DNA of 13,661 nucleotides from Paracoccaceae bacterium (GTDB taxonomy: Bacteria; Pseudomonadota; Alphaproteobacteria; Rhodobacterales; Rhodobacteraceae). The notes beneath the pieces are model-generated. The model made no database searches and had not been told where the DNA came from. It worked only from the letters and a program-made list of their open reading frames with translations. The number at the start of each line of letters is the position of its first letter. The stretch's first letter is position 1. The position numbers and the translations under genes are program-made. Below are positions 1 to 8,200 of this stretch, in pieces. The stretch covers positions 1-13,661 of the forward strand of contig JALQUQ010000032.1 of NCBI GenBank assembly GCA_023263735.1, in the 5' to 3' direction.

Positions 1-298
1 CAATATCTGGTCCTGAACTGGGCCGAAGCCACCGCCGGGCGGGACTCGTTTCAACACGCGGTCCCCGAGTATGCGAGATTGGTGTTGCAACCAACGCGAT
101 CCCGCCGCTTTGACCGAACTCTCTCTGCTGTTGATCGAGAGTGGTGGACAAAGGCTTCCCGACTGGCCCAAGATGAAATGGCGCATTTGGTCAAAATTGT
201 CGGCAGAGGTCAGAGCCCGGATTACGGCAATCGAGGTCATGCCCGAATTCGCAGAGTTTTTTGAAGGGTTTTCCCGGTGTACATGGGGGCAAAAATGA
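1..298 (+). CDS. 3' end of an unrecognised protein, cut by the window edge; possible frameshift
   Basis: I do not recognise this product. Frame 1 is open from the first base to a TGA at 262-264 and reads like protein for about 30 codons (start QYLVLNWAEATAG) with GC-rich third positions. After about base 90 frame 1 becomes basic and random-looking. Frame 2, open from base 17 to a TGA at 296-298, then looks more protein-like, with stretches such as TELSLLLIESGG and MPEFAEFFEGF. Its stop overlaps the ATG at 295 of the next gene in the classic ATGA arrangement, which favours frame 2 as the genuine 3' end. The two frames could be joined by one frameshift near 75-105, giving a decayed gene or a sequence error. 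Alternatively only frame 1 is real and the gene ends at 264. Both readings are uncertain because only the C-terminal part is visible. Confidence 0.35.
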
Positions 299-1224
299 AA
301 CTGGATCCTCGGTCTCCTCTTGTTTTGGGCGTTGGTTTGCTGCTGGTCAGCACCCTTGCCTCGACGCTGGCGGACGGCAGTGTCAAACAGATGGCCGACC
401 GGCTGGAGGCGCCGCAGGTGTTTTTCCTGTCGGGCCTGATCATGGCGGGCATCACGCTTTTTACCGCACGTATTGGCGCGAAATCAGGGCGCGTGGCCAC
501 CGGCTGTCTGACCACGCAACGCCCCGGCCTGTTGGTGATCAGATCGGTGGCGATGGTGATTGCCTCGCTTGGGTTTTTCTATGCGGTCAAACTGATCCCC
601 TTGGCCGAGATGTTTCTGTTCGTCGGTCTGATGCCCCTGATGTCTGCCGTGCTATCGCGCCTGATCCTGCGCGAGACGGTGGGGGCGGGCGATTGGCTGG
701 GGCTGGGCGTGGGTTTGATCGGCCTGACCATGCTGTTTCCCGAGGGCATCTCTGGTTTCTCGACCGGCCATCTGGCCGGGTTGGTGGGCGCGGGGATGGG
801 CACGCTGTCCCTGGTCGTTGCGCGACTGATGGCGCGGTATGAACAAAACGCGCTGGTGCAGGTGTTTTATCCCAATCTGGCCCTGTCGATTGCGGCGATT
901 GCCCTTTTGCCCAGTGTCTGGTCGCCGATGGGGCTGGGGGATCTGTTTCAGATCATGCTTTATTCCAGCCTGTTGTTCGTTGCCCGCTGGACAATGGTGC
1001 TGGTGATGCAGCGTCTGCGTGCGCCAGTGGCCTTGCCGCTGTTGAACATCCAATTTGCCTGGATGGTCGGTGTCGGCTTTGTCTTCTTTGGCGAGGTGCC
1101 GCAGATCAGCACCGTAATCGGGGCGCTGTTGGTCATGGGGGCGGGGATCATCGCCTTGACCGAACAGGCCCGGGTCGAACGTCGGGTGCGGCTGTCGGCG
1201 GCACAGGTGATCCCGGCGGAATAG
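295..1224 (+). CDS. DMT-superfamily (EamA-type) transporter
   Basis: This is a 309-residue integral inner-membrane protein with about ten hydrophobic segments arranged as two EamA-like halves (roughly residues 10-135 and 145-285). Each half has the Gly/Ala-rich helices usual for drug/metabolite transporters. The motif RSVAMVIASLGFFYAVKLIP in the first half and the late segment with FFGEVPQ, followed by an ALLVMGAGIIAL helix, are typical of the family. Members export metabolites, amino acids or drugs; the substrate cannot be told from sequence. I chose ATG 295 because it has a G-rich stretch (285-289) five bases upstream and overlaps the TGA of the preceding frame 2. GTG 277, preceded by GAAGGG, and ATG 283 are in-frame alternatives that would add six or four residues. 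The C-terminus is a short basic and Ala-rich tail. A strong hairpin follows about 50 bases after the stop. Confidence 0.85.
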   Translation: MKLDPRSPLVLGVGLLLVSTLASTLADGSVKQMADRLEAPQVFFLSGLIMAGITLFTARIGAKSGRVATGCLTTQRPGLLVIRSVAMVIASLGFFYAVKLIPLAEMFLFVGLMPLMSAVLSRLILRETVGAGDWLGLGVGLIGLTMLFPEGISGFSTGHLAGLVGAGMGTLSLVVARLMARYEQNALVQVFYPNLALSIAAIALLPSVWSPMGLGDLFQIMLYSSLLFVARWTMVLVMQRLRAPVALPLLNIQFAWMVGVGFVFFGEVPQISTVIGALLVMGAGIIALTEQARVERRVRLSAAQVIPAE

Positions 1225-1273
1225 TGTCGCTCACATTAGGCTAAGAACGGGTCTATCGAAGCAGGACCAAAGG

Positions 1274-1304
1274 GCCGGGCCAGCACACAGTTGGCCCGGC
1301 TTTT
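1274..1304 (+). terminator. Rho-independent terminator after the EamA transporter
   Basis: A perfect 9-bp stem, GCCGGGCCA (1274-1282) with TGGCCCGGC (1292-1300), encloses a 9-base loop and is followed at once by TTTT (1301-1304). It lies between two convergent genes and is oriented for the plus-strand transporter. On the minus strand the stem is followed by CCCTTTGG, so it could work weakly for the Fe-S carrier gene too. Confidence 0.75.
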
Positions 1305-1312
1305 CAGGCGCT

Positions 1313-1645
1313 TCACATCGAAAAAGATGTGCCGCAGCCACAGCTGCTTGCCGCATTCGGGTTTTCGATGACAAAGCGCGCGCCGATCAATTCATCGGTA
1401 AAATCGATCACCGCATTGGAAAGAAACGGCAAAGACACCTGATCGACCAAAACGCGCTGTCCATCCTTTTCCAGAACCAGATCGTCGGCCACAGGATCAT
1501 CCAGCCGGATGTCATACTGAAAGCCCGAACATCCGCCGCCTTCCACCGCGACGCGCAGCGCTTTGGTTTCGCCTGTCATTTCAGCAATTTCTGCCAAACG
1601 GGCAAAAGCTCGGTCGGTCACGCGGGGGGGGAGGGCAAGGTCCAT
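1313..1645 (-). CDS. erpA: A-type iron-sulfur carrier protein (HesB/IscA/ErpA family)
   Basis: The protein is a 110-residue A-type carrier that accepts Fe-S clusters from a scaffold and passes them to cytoplasmic apo-enzymes. The three family cysteines are present: C39 in GGGCSGF, and C102 and C104 in the C-terminal SSCGCGTSF. Length and the central VDQVSLPFL segment fit the family. The start is chosen at ATG 1645, which has AAGGA ten bases upstream. In-frame ATG 1654 and GTG 1663 would add three or six residues but would place that ribosome site too close or inside the gene. It is divergent from the dGTPase-like gene, with about 75 bases between the starts and a candidate promoter there. ErpA rather than IscA is inferred from the lack of neighbouring isc/suf genes and from the dgt neighbour; the subfamily call is less certain than the family. 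Confidence 0.88.
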   Translation of the reverse strand: MDLALPPRVTDRAFARLAEIAEMTGETKALRVAVEGGGCSGFQYDIRLDDPVADDLVLEKDGQRVLVDQVSLPFLSNAVIDFTDELIGARFVIENPNAASSCGCGTSFSM

Positions 1646-1674
1646 TTTTCGCATATCCTTCACAGATTGCTTTG

Positions 1675-1703
1675 AATATAAGGCGCTTCAAAGGCTTCAA
1701 CAA
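1675..1703 (-). promoter_or_regulatory. Candidate sigma-70-type promoter for the Fe-S carrier gene
   Basis: Read on the minus strand, TTGTTG (1703-1698) and TATATT (1680-1675) are separated by exactly 17 bases. The -10 box matches five of six consensus bases; the -35 matches only TTG. It sits 30 bases upstream of the chosen start, in the divergent intergenic region. Confidence 0.4.
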
Positions 1704-1720
1704 GAACAGGCAGAATTCAG

Positions 1721-2929
1721 ATGCTCGCGCCCTTTGCCTGCCAACCCGAGGAATCCCGGGGCCGGCAGCATGACGAACGCATGTCAACCTTTCGCTCGCC
1801 CTTTCAACGGGACCGGGACCGGATCATCCATTCTTCGGCCTTTCGGCGGTTGAAACACAAGACGCAAGTGTTTGTCGAACATGAAGGGGATTACTACCGC
1901 ACCCGTCTGACCCATTCGATCGAGGTGGCGCAGGTCGCGCGCACGATTTCGGGCGTGCTGGGGCTGAACACCGATCTGGCCGAGGCGATTGCCTTGGCGC
2001 ATGATCTGGGCCACACGCCTTTTGGCCATACCGGCGAAGATGCCATGGCCCTGTTGATGGAGCCTTATGGCGGCTTTGATCACAATGCGCAGGCCTTGCG
2101 CATCGTGACCCGGTTGGAAAAGCATTATGCCGATTTCGACGGCCTTAATCTGACATGGGAAACGCTGGAAGGCATCGCCAAACACAACGGGCCGGTGCAG
2201 GGGCCAAATGCCGATGCAAAGCATTTCCAAGACCCGCTGGCCTATGCGCTGGATGAGGTGAACCGGGCGTGGGATCTGGAACTGACCACCCATGCCAGTG
2301 CCGAGGCGCAGGTGGCGGCCATCGCGGATGACGTGGCCTATTCGCACCACGATCTGCACGATGGCCTGCGCTCGGGCCTGTTTACCGAAGATGATCTGAT
2401 GCAATTGCCGGTGACGGGCCCGGCCTATGAAGAGGTGGACCGCCTCTATCCGGGATTGGACCGCACCCGCCGCCGGCATGAGGCGTTGCGCCGTGTGTTC
2501 GGGCGGATGGTCGAAGATGTGATTGCCGTTGCCCAAAACCGCCTGATCGCCGCCCAACCGCAATCGGTGGATGACATTCGCCACATGGGCACCACGATCA
2601 TCCGGTTTTCCAAGCCGCTCTATCAAGAGCTCAAGGCGATCCGGTCTTTCCTGTTCACCCGCATGTACCGCGCGCCCACGGTGATGGATGTGCGGGCCAA
2701 GGTCACGATCTTTGTGCGCGATCTGTTCGAACTGTTCTTGAAAGAGCCGGGCTTGCTGCCCGAAGAATGGCAGGCCGATGTGGCGCAGTCGAAAACTCAG
2801 GTCGAATTGGCGCGGGTCGTGGCTGATTATGTGGCCGGGATGACCGACCGCTTTGCCATTCAGGAACATGCGCGGCTGTGCGGAAACAGCGAATTGGGCG
2901 TTCAGACCTTGCCGAACGCCCATCGGTAA
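1721..2929 (+). CDS. dgt: dGTPase-like HD-domain triphosphohydrolase
   Basis: This is a 402-residue deoxyguanosinetriphosphate triphosphohydrolase-like protein. The family hydrolyses dNTPs to deoxynucleoside plus triphosphate in the cytoplasm and so influences dNTP pools. The HD metal site is visible: H65 in RLTHSIEVAQ, H94-D95 in ALAHDLGHTPFGH, and the later acidic IADDVAYSHHD at 201-211. The N-terminal RSPFQRDRDRIIHSSAFRRL (25-44) and KTQVFVEHEGDYYRTR are characteristic of the bacterial short dGTPase-like group, and the length is normal for that group. The first ATG is preferred because MLAPFAC.P..SRGR is a typical N-terminus in this group, although its ribosome site is weak. It is divergent from the Fe-S carrier gene and convergent with dsbB, whose stop is nine bases away. 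Substrate preference for dGTP is assumed from the family. Confidence 0.93.
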   Translation: MLAPFACQPEESRGRQHDERMSTFRSPFQRDRDRIIHSSAFRRLKHKTQVFVEHEGDYYRTRLTHSIEVAQVARTISGVLGLNTDLAEAIALAHDLGHTPFGHTGEDAMALLMEPYGGFDHNAQALRIVTRLEKHYADFDGLNLTWETLEGIAKHNGPVQGPNADAKHFQDPLAYALDEVNRAWDLELTTHASAEAQVAAIADDVAYSHHDLHDGLRSGLFTEDDLMQLPVTGPAYEEVDRLYPGLDRTRRRHEALRRVFGRMVEDVIAVAQNRLIAAQPQSVDDIRHMGTTIIRFSKPLYQELKAIRSFLFTRMYRAPTVMDVRAKVTIFVRDLFELFLKEPGLLPEEWQADVAQSKTQVELARVVADYVAGMTDRFAIQEHARLCGNSELGVQTLPNAHR

Positions 2930-2938
2930 CCGGCGGGG

Positions 2939-3412
2939 TCAGGCCGTCCGGCGGGCGGCCGACAGCCACATCAGGGCAAAGACGGTCGACAAGATCACAT
3001 TCCAGCCCGCCATCGACACGCCCCACATTTCCCAAGCGATGGCATCGCACCGCACGGGTTGGGCCACGTCCTTGGTCGGGTCCAAAAGATCGGCCACGCC
3101 AACGCCCGACAGGGTATTGACCGAACAGGTGGCCAGCCCCTGCCACCATTGTTGTTCAACGCCGACGTGAAACACGCCGATCGCCGCCGTTGCCAGCGCG
3201 GCCAGCGCCCCCAGCCACAACAGACCGCGCCATCCGGTGACCAGCACGGCCAGCAAGATGACGACGGCCGCAGCATGGGGCCAACGCTGCCACAGGCAAA
3301 GCTGACAGGGCTGCAAGCCACCGATGAATTGAAAGCCGAACGCTCCCACCAAAAGGGCCAGCGACCCAAGCCCGGCCGTCGCGGCCAAAAGCTTTTGCGA
3401 CGATTGCAGCAT
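2939..3412 (-). CDS. dsbB: Disulfide bond formation protein B (DsbB family)
   Basis: The 157-residue membrane protein has four hydrophobic segments and both periplasmic cysteine pairs expected of DsbB. The first pair is C36 and C39 in PCQLCLWQRWPH, which follows helix one and continues with the family's WQRWPH. The second pair is C96 (ATCS) and C122 (VRCDAIAWEMWGVS). DsbB re-oxidises the periplasmic thiol oxidase DsbA and passes electrons to quinone. Its ATG shares the A of the preceding gene's TGA (TGATG on the minus strand), so translation is probably coupled to the YqaA-like gene and both come from one transcript. No dsbA is in the window. The gene ends nine bases from the convergent dgt stop, with no clear terminator between them. 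Confidence 0.92.
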   Translation of the reverse strand: MLQSSQKLLAATAGLGSLALLVGAFGFQFIGGLQPCQLCLWQRWPHAAAVVILLAVLVTGWRGLLWLGALAALATAAIGVFHVGVEQQWWQGLATCSVNTLSGVGVADLLDPTKDVAQPVRCDAIAWEMWGVSMAGWNVILSTVFALMWLSAARRTA

Positions 3413-3990
3413 CAGACGTACCTCAGAACCAGAAATCCGCCCAGAAGCAGAACAACAAACAGGGTGAACATCAACCCCAGGCGCTTTTCGATGAATTCAC
3501 GAACTGGTGCGCCAAACTTCCACAGCAGCGCGGCGACGATATAGAACCGCAGCCCCCGCGCCAGAATGGAGGCGATGGTAAAGACCCAGATGTTCAGCCC
3601 GGTGCTGCCGGAGAGGATCGTGATCACCTTGTAGGGGAAGGGGGTGATCCCGGCGATCAGCACGGCCCATGCCCCCCAGTCGTTGTAGGTTTGGGCAAAA
3701 GTGTCGAATTCCGCCGCCTTGCCATAGAAATTCAGGACCGGCAGCCCCACCTGTTCAAAGAGAACCGCGCCGATCAGATACCCCAGCATCCCCCCCAGAA
3801 CCGAGGCGATGGTGGCGACCAAAGCGATCCGAAACGCCTTGGACGGGGCGGCGATGATCATCGGGATCATGATGATATCGGGCGGAATGGGGAAAACCGA
3901 GCTTTCGATAAAGGCGACAATGGCCAAAGCCCAAAGCGATTTTGGGTGATCGGCAAGCCGGATCGTCCAGTCATAAAGAGCGCGTATCAT
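3412..3990 (-). CDS. YqaA/DedA-family (SNARE-associated Golgi type) inner-membrane protein
   Basis: This 192-residue membrane protein starts MIRALYDWTIRLADHP and carries the YqaA-type signature FIESSVFPIPPD (27-38). It also has a central GITPFPYKVITILSG and a later RGLRFY, followed by a C-terminal hydrophobic anchor. YqaA is a branch of the DedA superfamily, whose members are thought to move or flip lipids or to support membrane homeostasis; the exact role of this branch is not established. The ATG at 3990 is preceded by GAGGGA, a good ribosome site. It is the first gene of a two-gene minus-strand operon with dsbB, overlapping by one base. In DedA mutants of other bacteria envelope defects are reported, which makes the link with a disulfide-forming enzyme plausible, but that link is inference here. 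Confidence 0.87.
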   Translation of the reverse strand: MIRALYDWTIRLADHPKSLWALAIVAFIESSVFPIPPDIIMIPMIIAAPSKAFRIALVATIASVLGGMLGYLIGAVLFEQVGLPVLNFYGKAAEFDTFAQTYNDWGAWAVLIAGITPFPYKVITILSGSTGLNIWVFTIASILARGLRFYIVAALLWKFGAPVREFIEKRLGLMFTLFVVLLLGGFLVLRYV

Positions 3991-4196
3991 CAGTCCCTCA
4001 TGGGGTTGTTCACCCTGCTTGCACCACGTGCGCCGCCCGACGTCAAGGTCGGCAGAGGGCGCAGAAACTCAACCCCGCCTTGCATCTGATGCGGGAACCC
4101 AACTTGGCCAGGGGGCGTGGACCCCACGCTTAAAGGCAAGGGGCGCCAAGCGATTGTGGCAGCGCAAAAGTTTTTCATTTTCCCGCCCCAACCCTG

Positions 4197-4225
4197 TTGA
4201 CGCCGGACCGCGCTGGCGATACATC
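4197..4225 (+). promoter_or_regulatory. Candidate promoter of tRNA-Leu
   Basis: TTGACG (4197-4202, five of six consensus bases) is followed after exactly 17 bases by TACATC (4220-4225, three of six). The mature tRNA begins 12 bases later at 4237, the right distance for a short 5' leader. The -35 is convincing and the -10 weak. Confidence 0.45.
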
Positions 4226-4236
4226 ACCCCCACTGG

Positions 4237-4320
4237 GCCCGAGTGGCGGAATGGTAGACGCAGCGGATTCAAAATCCGCCGCCGCAAGGCGTGTCGGTTC
4301 GAGTCCGACTTCGGGCACCA
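4237..4320 (+). tRNA. tRNA-Leu (anticodon CAA)
   Basis: An 84-base class II tRNA with the CCA end encoded (4318-4320). The acceptor stem GCCCGAG pairs with TTCGGGC (one G-T pair). The anticodon stem GCGGA/TCCGC encloses loop TTCAAAA, giving anticodon CAA at 4270-4272 for UUG codons. A long variable arm (CGCC-GCAA-GGCG), expected for leucine, precedes the T arm GTCGG-TTCGAGT-CCGAC. It has its own likely promoter upstream and a possible terminator downstream. The 3' end of such tRNAs is a frequent integration target, but no second copy of it is seen in this window. Confidence 0.97.
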
Positions 4321-4351
4321 GTAAAAATCCCAAAAAATCCATTCCGTTGCG

Positions 4352-4381
4352 AAACCGTTCTTCGGCGGTTTGTAGCTTTTT
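4352..4381 (+). terminator. Possible terminator after tRNA-Leu
   Basis: AAACCG (4352-4357) and CGGTTT (4366-4371) form a 6-bp stem with an 8-base loop. A TTTTT run (4377-4381) starts five bases after the stem, so the element is less compact than a textbook terminator. Confidence 0.4.
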
Positions 4382-4694
4382 GCTCTGGTTTCTGGGGCGT
4401 TCTGGTCGCCATTCTTTGGGCCTTTTGGGTCGTGTTCTGGCAAATGTGCCAAGATCTCTCCGTCCGTTAACCGGAAAACTCATTCCTTTGTGGCGGATGT
4501 GGGGCAAGGGTGCCTTTGGGGCACGGTGATTCGAAAACGGCCATCGAAAATTGGTTCAGGATTTTCATCAAATCCACGGTTTTTCGGGCATTGACGGCGC
4601 AGCCGATACGGCCAAGACCTACCCTGCCAAGATTTTGTTGAATTTGGCGGCATTGGGTTCCGGGAAAAAACTTCATCCAACTGTTTCTTTTTCA

Positions 4695-4708
4695 TCAACA
4701 ATTATTGA
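4695..4708. promoter_or_regulatory. Near-perfect 14-bp palindrome, possible operator
   Basis: TCAACAATTATTGA is an inverted repeat of TCAA/TTGA around a central AATT, with a single mismatched pair. It lies in the most AT-rich part of the gene-free region. Operator function is only a guess. Confidence 0.25.
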
Positions 4709-4779
4709 GCAATTTCAGGTGAATCGCGGTAGAAAACGACGATTTTTCGGCGTTTCTCGGGAAATAATTTTGATCTGGC

Positions 4780-4815
4780 TGTTTCCGGGCCGTTTCGGGA
4801 AACAGTTTCGGCCCG
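4780..4815. repeat. Two overlapping, mutually exclusive inverted repeats
   Basis: TGTTTCC (4780-4786) pairs with GGAAACA (4798-4804), and CGGGCCG (4786-4792) pairs with CGGCCCG (4809-4815). The arms interlock, so only one hairpin can form fully at a time. No T-run follows, so it is not a plain terminator. Confidence 0.5.
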
Positions 4816-5187
4816 AGTTAAGGCGGGATTGCGGCGGGTTCGCGGGCATCATTACGACATGATGGCATTTTGCAGTCTTTTTTCGCTTCCGCTAATCCGC
4901 TGTCGCAGGTAAATAAAGATAAGTCTTGCTGGGTAAGACATCAGGCCGTGGGGGCGGTCGTCTTGCGAAGTTGTGCTGCCAAGCACATGAACATTGGGGT
5001 TACTTCCAAGTCCATTTCGGTGGATTTGGTGCGTCGTTTGTGGTTCGCCGCAAGCGTGAATTCCTGTGTATTCTCAAGCGACAGGCTTAACAGTGCCGCT
5101 GCCGTATTTTTGGCAAAAGCATTTAGCCTGAGCATTTTGGTTCGGGCATGTGAGTTTGACAAGGAAGGGCCGGGCTCTTCCAAGCCA

Positions 5188-5193
5188 TGAGGA
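5188..5193 (+). promoter_or_regulatory. Ribosome binding site fixing the start of the first Hint-RTX gene
   Basis: TGAGGA lies seven bases before ATG 5201 and is the strongest Shine-Dalgarno match nearby. It favours ATG 5201 over the in-frame GTG at 5150, which would add 17 residues with no good ribosome site. Confidence 0.75.
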
Positions 5194-5200
5194 ACCAAAG

Positions 5201-8200
5201 ATGCCGGTCTTTGCGTATTACGAACTGAACGATCCCACGACCGTCTTGAACGACAGCGCGGTCGCCAATGGCGATCAGAATGGCGTCTATATCAACGGTG
5301 CCGTGTCCGATGGCACGCAGGCCGTCCTCGATGGCGACAACGATTTCGTCAAGATCTACCCAAGCCCGGTGTTCCAGCTGGACCGGGGCACATTGCAAAT
5401 CGAATTCACGCAGGATGTGGATGCCGACACTGCGTCGCCCACGACCGTGCTTTCGCGCGACAGCACAGGCACCACGGATGGCGGTTTCCGCATTCAGGTG
5501 ATGCCCGACGGTTCGATCCAGATCACGCATGAATCCTTGGCCGGCACCGAGGTATTCACGACCGGTCCGGGTTTCATGAGCCCCGGCGACGTCATCAATC
5601 TGTCCTACAGCTGGGATGCAACGGGCACCGGCGGCTTCCTTGATATCCAGAACGTCACGCAGGCGACCTCGTTCAGCGACGTGGTTCCCAACACGCTGAC
5701 GATGGATATGGGGGCCGAAAACCAGCCGTGGTTCATCGGTGCGGGCCAGTCGATCACCCCGGCAGGCACCTTTATTGACGTCAACGAACATTTTGACGGC
5801 AAGGTCGAGTTTTTCTCGCTGTCCGACACGGTGGATAACCCCAGCGACAATCAGGACCCGATTGCCGAACCTGACACGGCGACCACGGACGAGGATGTCG
5901 CGGTCGATATTCCGGTTCTGGCCAACGATTCCGATCCGGATGGCGATACGCTGACGGTGACGGGCGGCACGGCGCCGAATGGCACGGTTTCGGTGAATCC
6001 GGATGGGTCGTTGCGCTATGTGCCGAACCTGAATTTCAACGGCACCGACACGATCACCTATACGATTTCCGACCCTTCGGGCGCGACCGCGACCTCGACG
6101 GTGACGGTGACGGTTCTTCCGGTGAACGATGCGCCGGTGGCCGTGGATGATACCGCCTCGACCGCCTTTGGCGTTCCGGTGACCATCCCGGTTCTGTCGA
6201 ATGACACCGATCCCGACAGCGATCCGCTGAGCGTGTTTGGCACCCCGACCTCGGCCGACGGAACCGTTGTCGTCAATCCGGATGGCACCCTTACCTTTAC
6301 CCCCAACCCCGGCTTTGCGGGCGTTGCCACGATTGATTATGTCGTTCGCGATCCGGCGGGCTTGACCGACACGGGGCAGGTGACCGTGACGGTGCGCCCC
6401 GATACCGGCACCGGCCCCGATGGTCTGGTCGAAGGGGGATCGGGCGATGATCTGATCGACTTCAACTACACCGGCGACCCCGAAGGGGACATGATCGACC
6501 ACAACGACGCCCTTTTGCCGGGCGAAGCCCCGCAGGACGATATCGTTCTGGCCGGTGGTGGGAATGACACCGTCATTTCGTTGGAAGGCGATGACGAAAT
6601 CACGGCCGGGGCTGGAAACGACCAAGTCTATGCCGGCGTCGGCAATGACTTTGCAACCGGTGACGGCGGCGATGACGTTCTGGAAGGCGGCCTTGGCGAT
6701 GACTCGCTGTTTGGTGGCGCCGATAATGACACCGTAATCGGGGGTGAGGGCGATGACTCTGTTGTTGGTGGGCTTGGCGATGACGTCGTTGACGGTGGCG
6801 TTGGCGACGACACGCTGGATGGCCTTGACGGCGACGACACGCTCCTTGGCGATGACGGCGCAGACTCGGCGACCGGCGGCGGTGGCAACGACTTCATCGA
6901 CACGCGGGCGGATGTAACCCCCGGTTCGCCGGATCGCGCCTTCCCGGGCTTGTATGCGGCGGATGCCGATCCGCTGAATGACCGCGATACGGTCTTTGGC
7001 GGCGACGGCGCTGACACCATCCTGACCGGGGACGATCAGGATGTGATCACGGCGGGCGGCGGTGCCGATGTGATCGATGCGGGCGTCGATGACGACTCGG
7101 TCACCGCAAACGATGGCGACGACACGGTCACGGCGGGCGAAGGCAATGACACCGTCACCGGCGATCTTGGCGACGACCTGATCTTTGGCGGCACCCGCGA
7201 CGATCTGATCGATCCGACCCATCTGACCGATGACGTCGATCCCGATGCCGACAACAACCGCGACTTGCTGGCCGGTGGGGCGGGCAACGACACGATCTAT
7301 GGCGGCGATGACGACGATACCCTTTCGGGCGGTCTGGATGATGACTATCTGGATGGCGGCATCGACGAGGATGAGATCACCGGCGATGCGGGCAATGACA
7401 CGATCATCGGCGGGCAGGGCGCTGACACCCTGACCGGTGGCGCCGACCGCGACGTGTTCATCGGCGCAACGGCGGGCGACGTGATCGACGGTTCGGGCAC
7501 GGGCGACGACTTTGATACGCTGGACCTGCGTGGCGTTGGCCCGATCCGCGTGACATTCGATCCGCTGGACGCGGAAAACGGCACCATCGAATTCCTTGAC
7601 GGCGGTGGCGCGACCATTGGAACGGCAACCTTTGTCGAGATCGAAAATGTCATCCTTCCGTCGGGAGAAGGCCCGACCGCGAACCCCGATGTCATTTCGG
7701 TGCCTGAACAATCGGATACCGCCATTCCGGTTCTGCTCAATGACACCGATCCGGATGGTCAGCCGCTGGAAGTGATTGCCGCCCACGCCGAACATGGCGA
7801 TGTGACGATCAACACCGATGGCACGATCACCTATTCTCCGATCACCGATTACGTCGGCCCGGATACGATCACCTATACGATCACCGATCCGGATGGGAAC
7901 ACCTCGACCTCGACCGTTGCGGTGACCGTGACCCCGGTCAATGACGCGCCGGATGCGCAACCCGATTATGCGCAGACCCCGATTGGCGTGCCGGTCGATA
8001 TTCCGGTTCTGGACAATGACAGCGATCCCGATGGCGACCCGCTGTCGATTTCGGGCATCCCGACGACGACGGTCGGCACGGTGGATGTGAACCCCGACGG
8101 AACGCTGCGCTTTACCCCGCCGCCGGGCTTTGATGGCACGGCCACGATCACCTATGACGTGACCGATGGCACGGACACGGTCACCACGACCGTCACCGTT

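Larger units (their letters stand above)
4321..5187. other. Long gene-free, lower-GC region upstream of the first Hint-RTX gene
   Basis: I see no convincing gene on either strand in this stretch. Hand counting gives close to 50% GC over 4321-5160, against roughly 60-67% in neighbouring coding DNA. The short open frames here lack ribosome sites and protein-like composition. The region holds the possible tRNA terminator (4352-4381), a near-palindrome (4695-4708), two overlapping hairpins (4780-4815), and three copies of the core GTCTT/AAGAC (4923, 4935, 4960). It probably contains the promoter and 5' leader of the large gene at 5201, but I could not place a convincing -35/-10 pair. Confidence 0.6.

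Noticed and set aside
1784..2923. A 379-codon open frame antisense to dgt
   Set aside because: Codon-aligned shadow of a strongly supported dGTPase-like gene.
4237..4320. tRNA-Leu as an attachment site of an integrated element
   Set aside because: No integrase, no second copy of the tRNA 3' end and no mobility genes occur in the window, so only the general possibility remains.
4175..4507. Minus-strand open frames across the tRNA, with a product containing VGLEPTRLAAADFES
   Set aside because: This is the antisense translation of tRNA-Leu, a recurrent artefact in databases; the tRNA itself folds perfectly.
5156..5161. Perfect TTGACA as a -35 box for the giant gene
   Set aside because: The position 17 bases downstream has no -10-like sequence, and transcription would start on the ribosome site.
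4870..5190. A 106-codon plus-strand open frame before the giant gene
   Set aside because: No ribosome site, irregular composition, and it overlaps the Shine-Dalgarno site of the real start at 5201.
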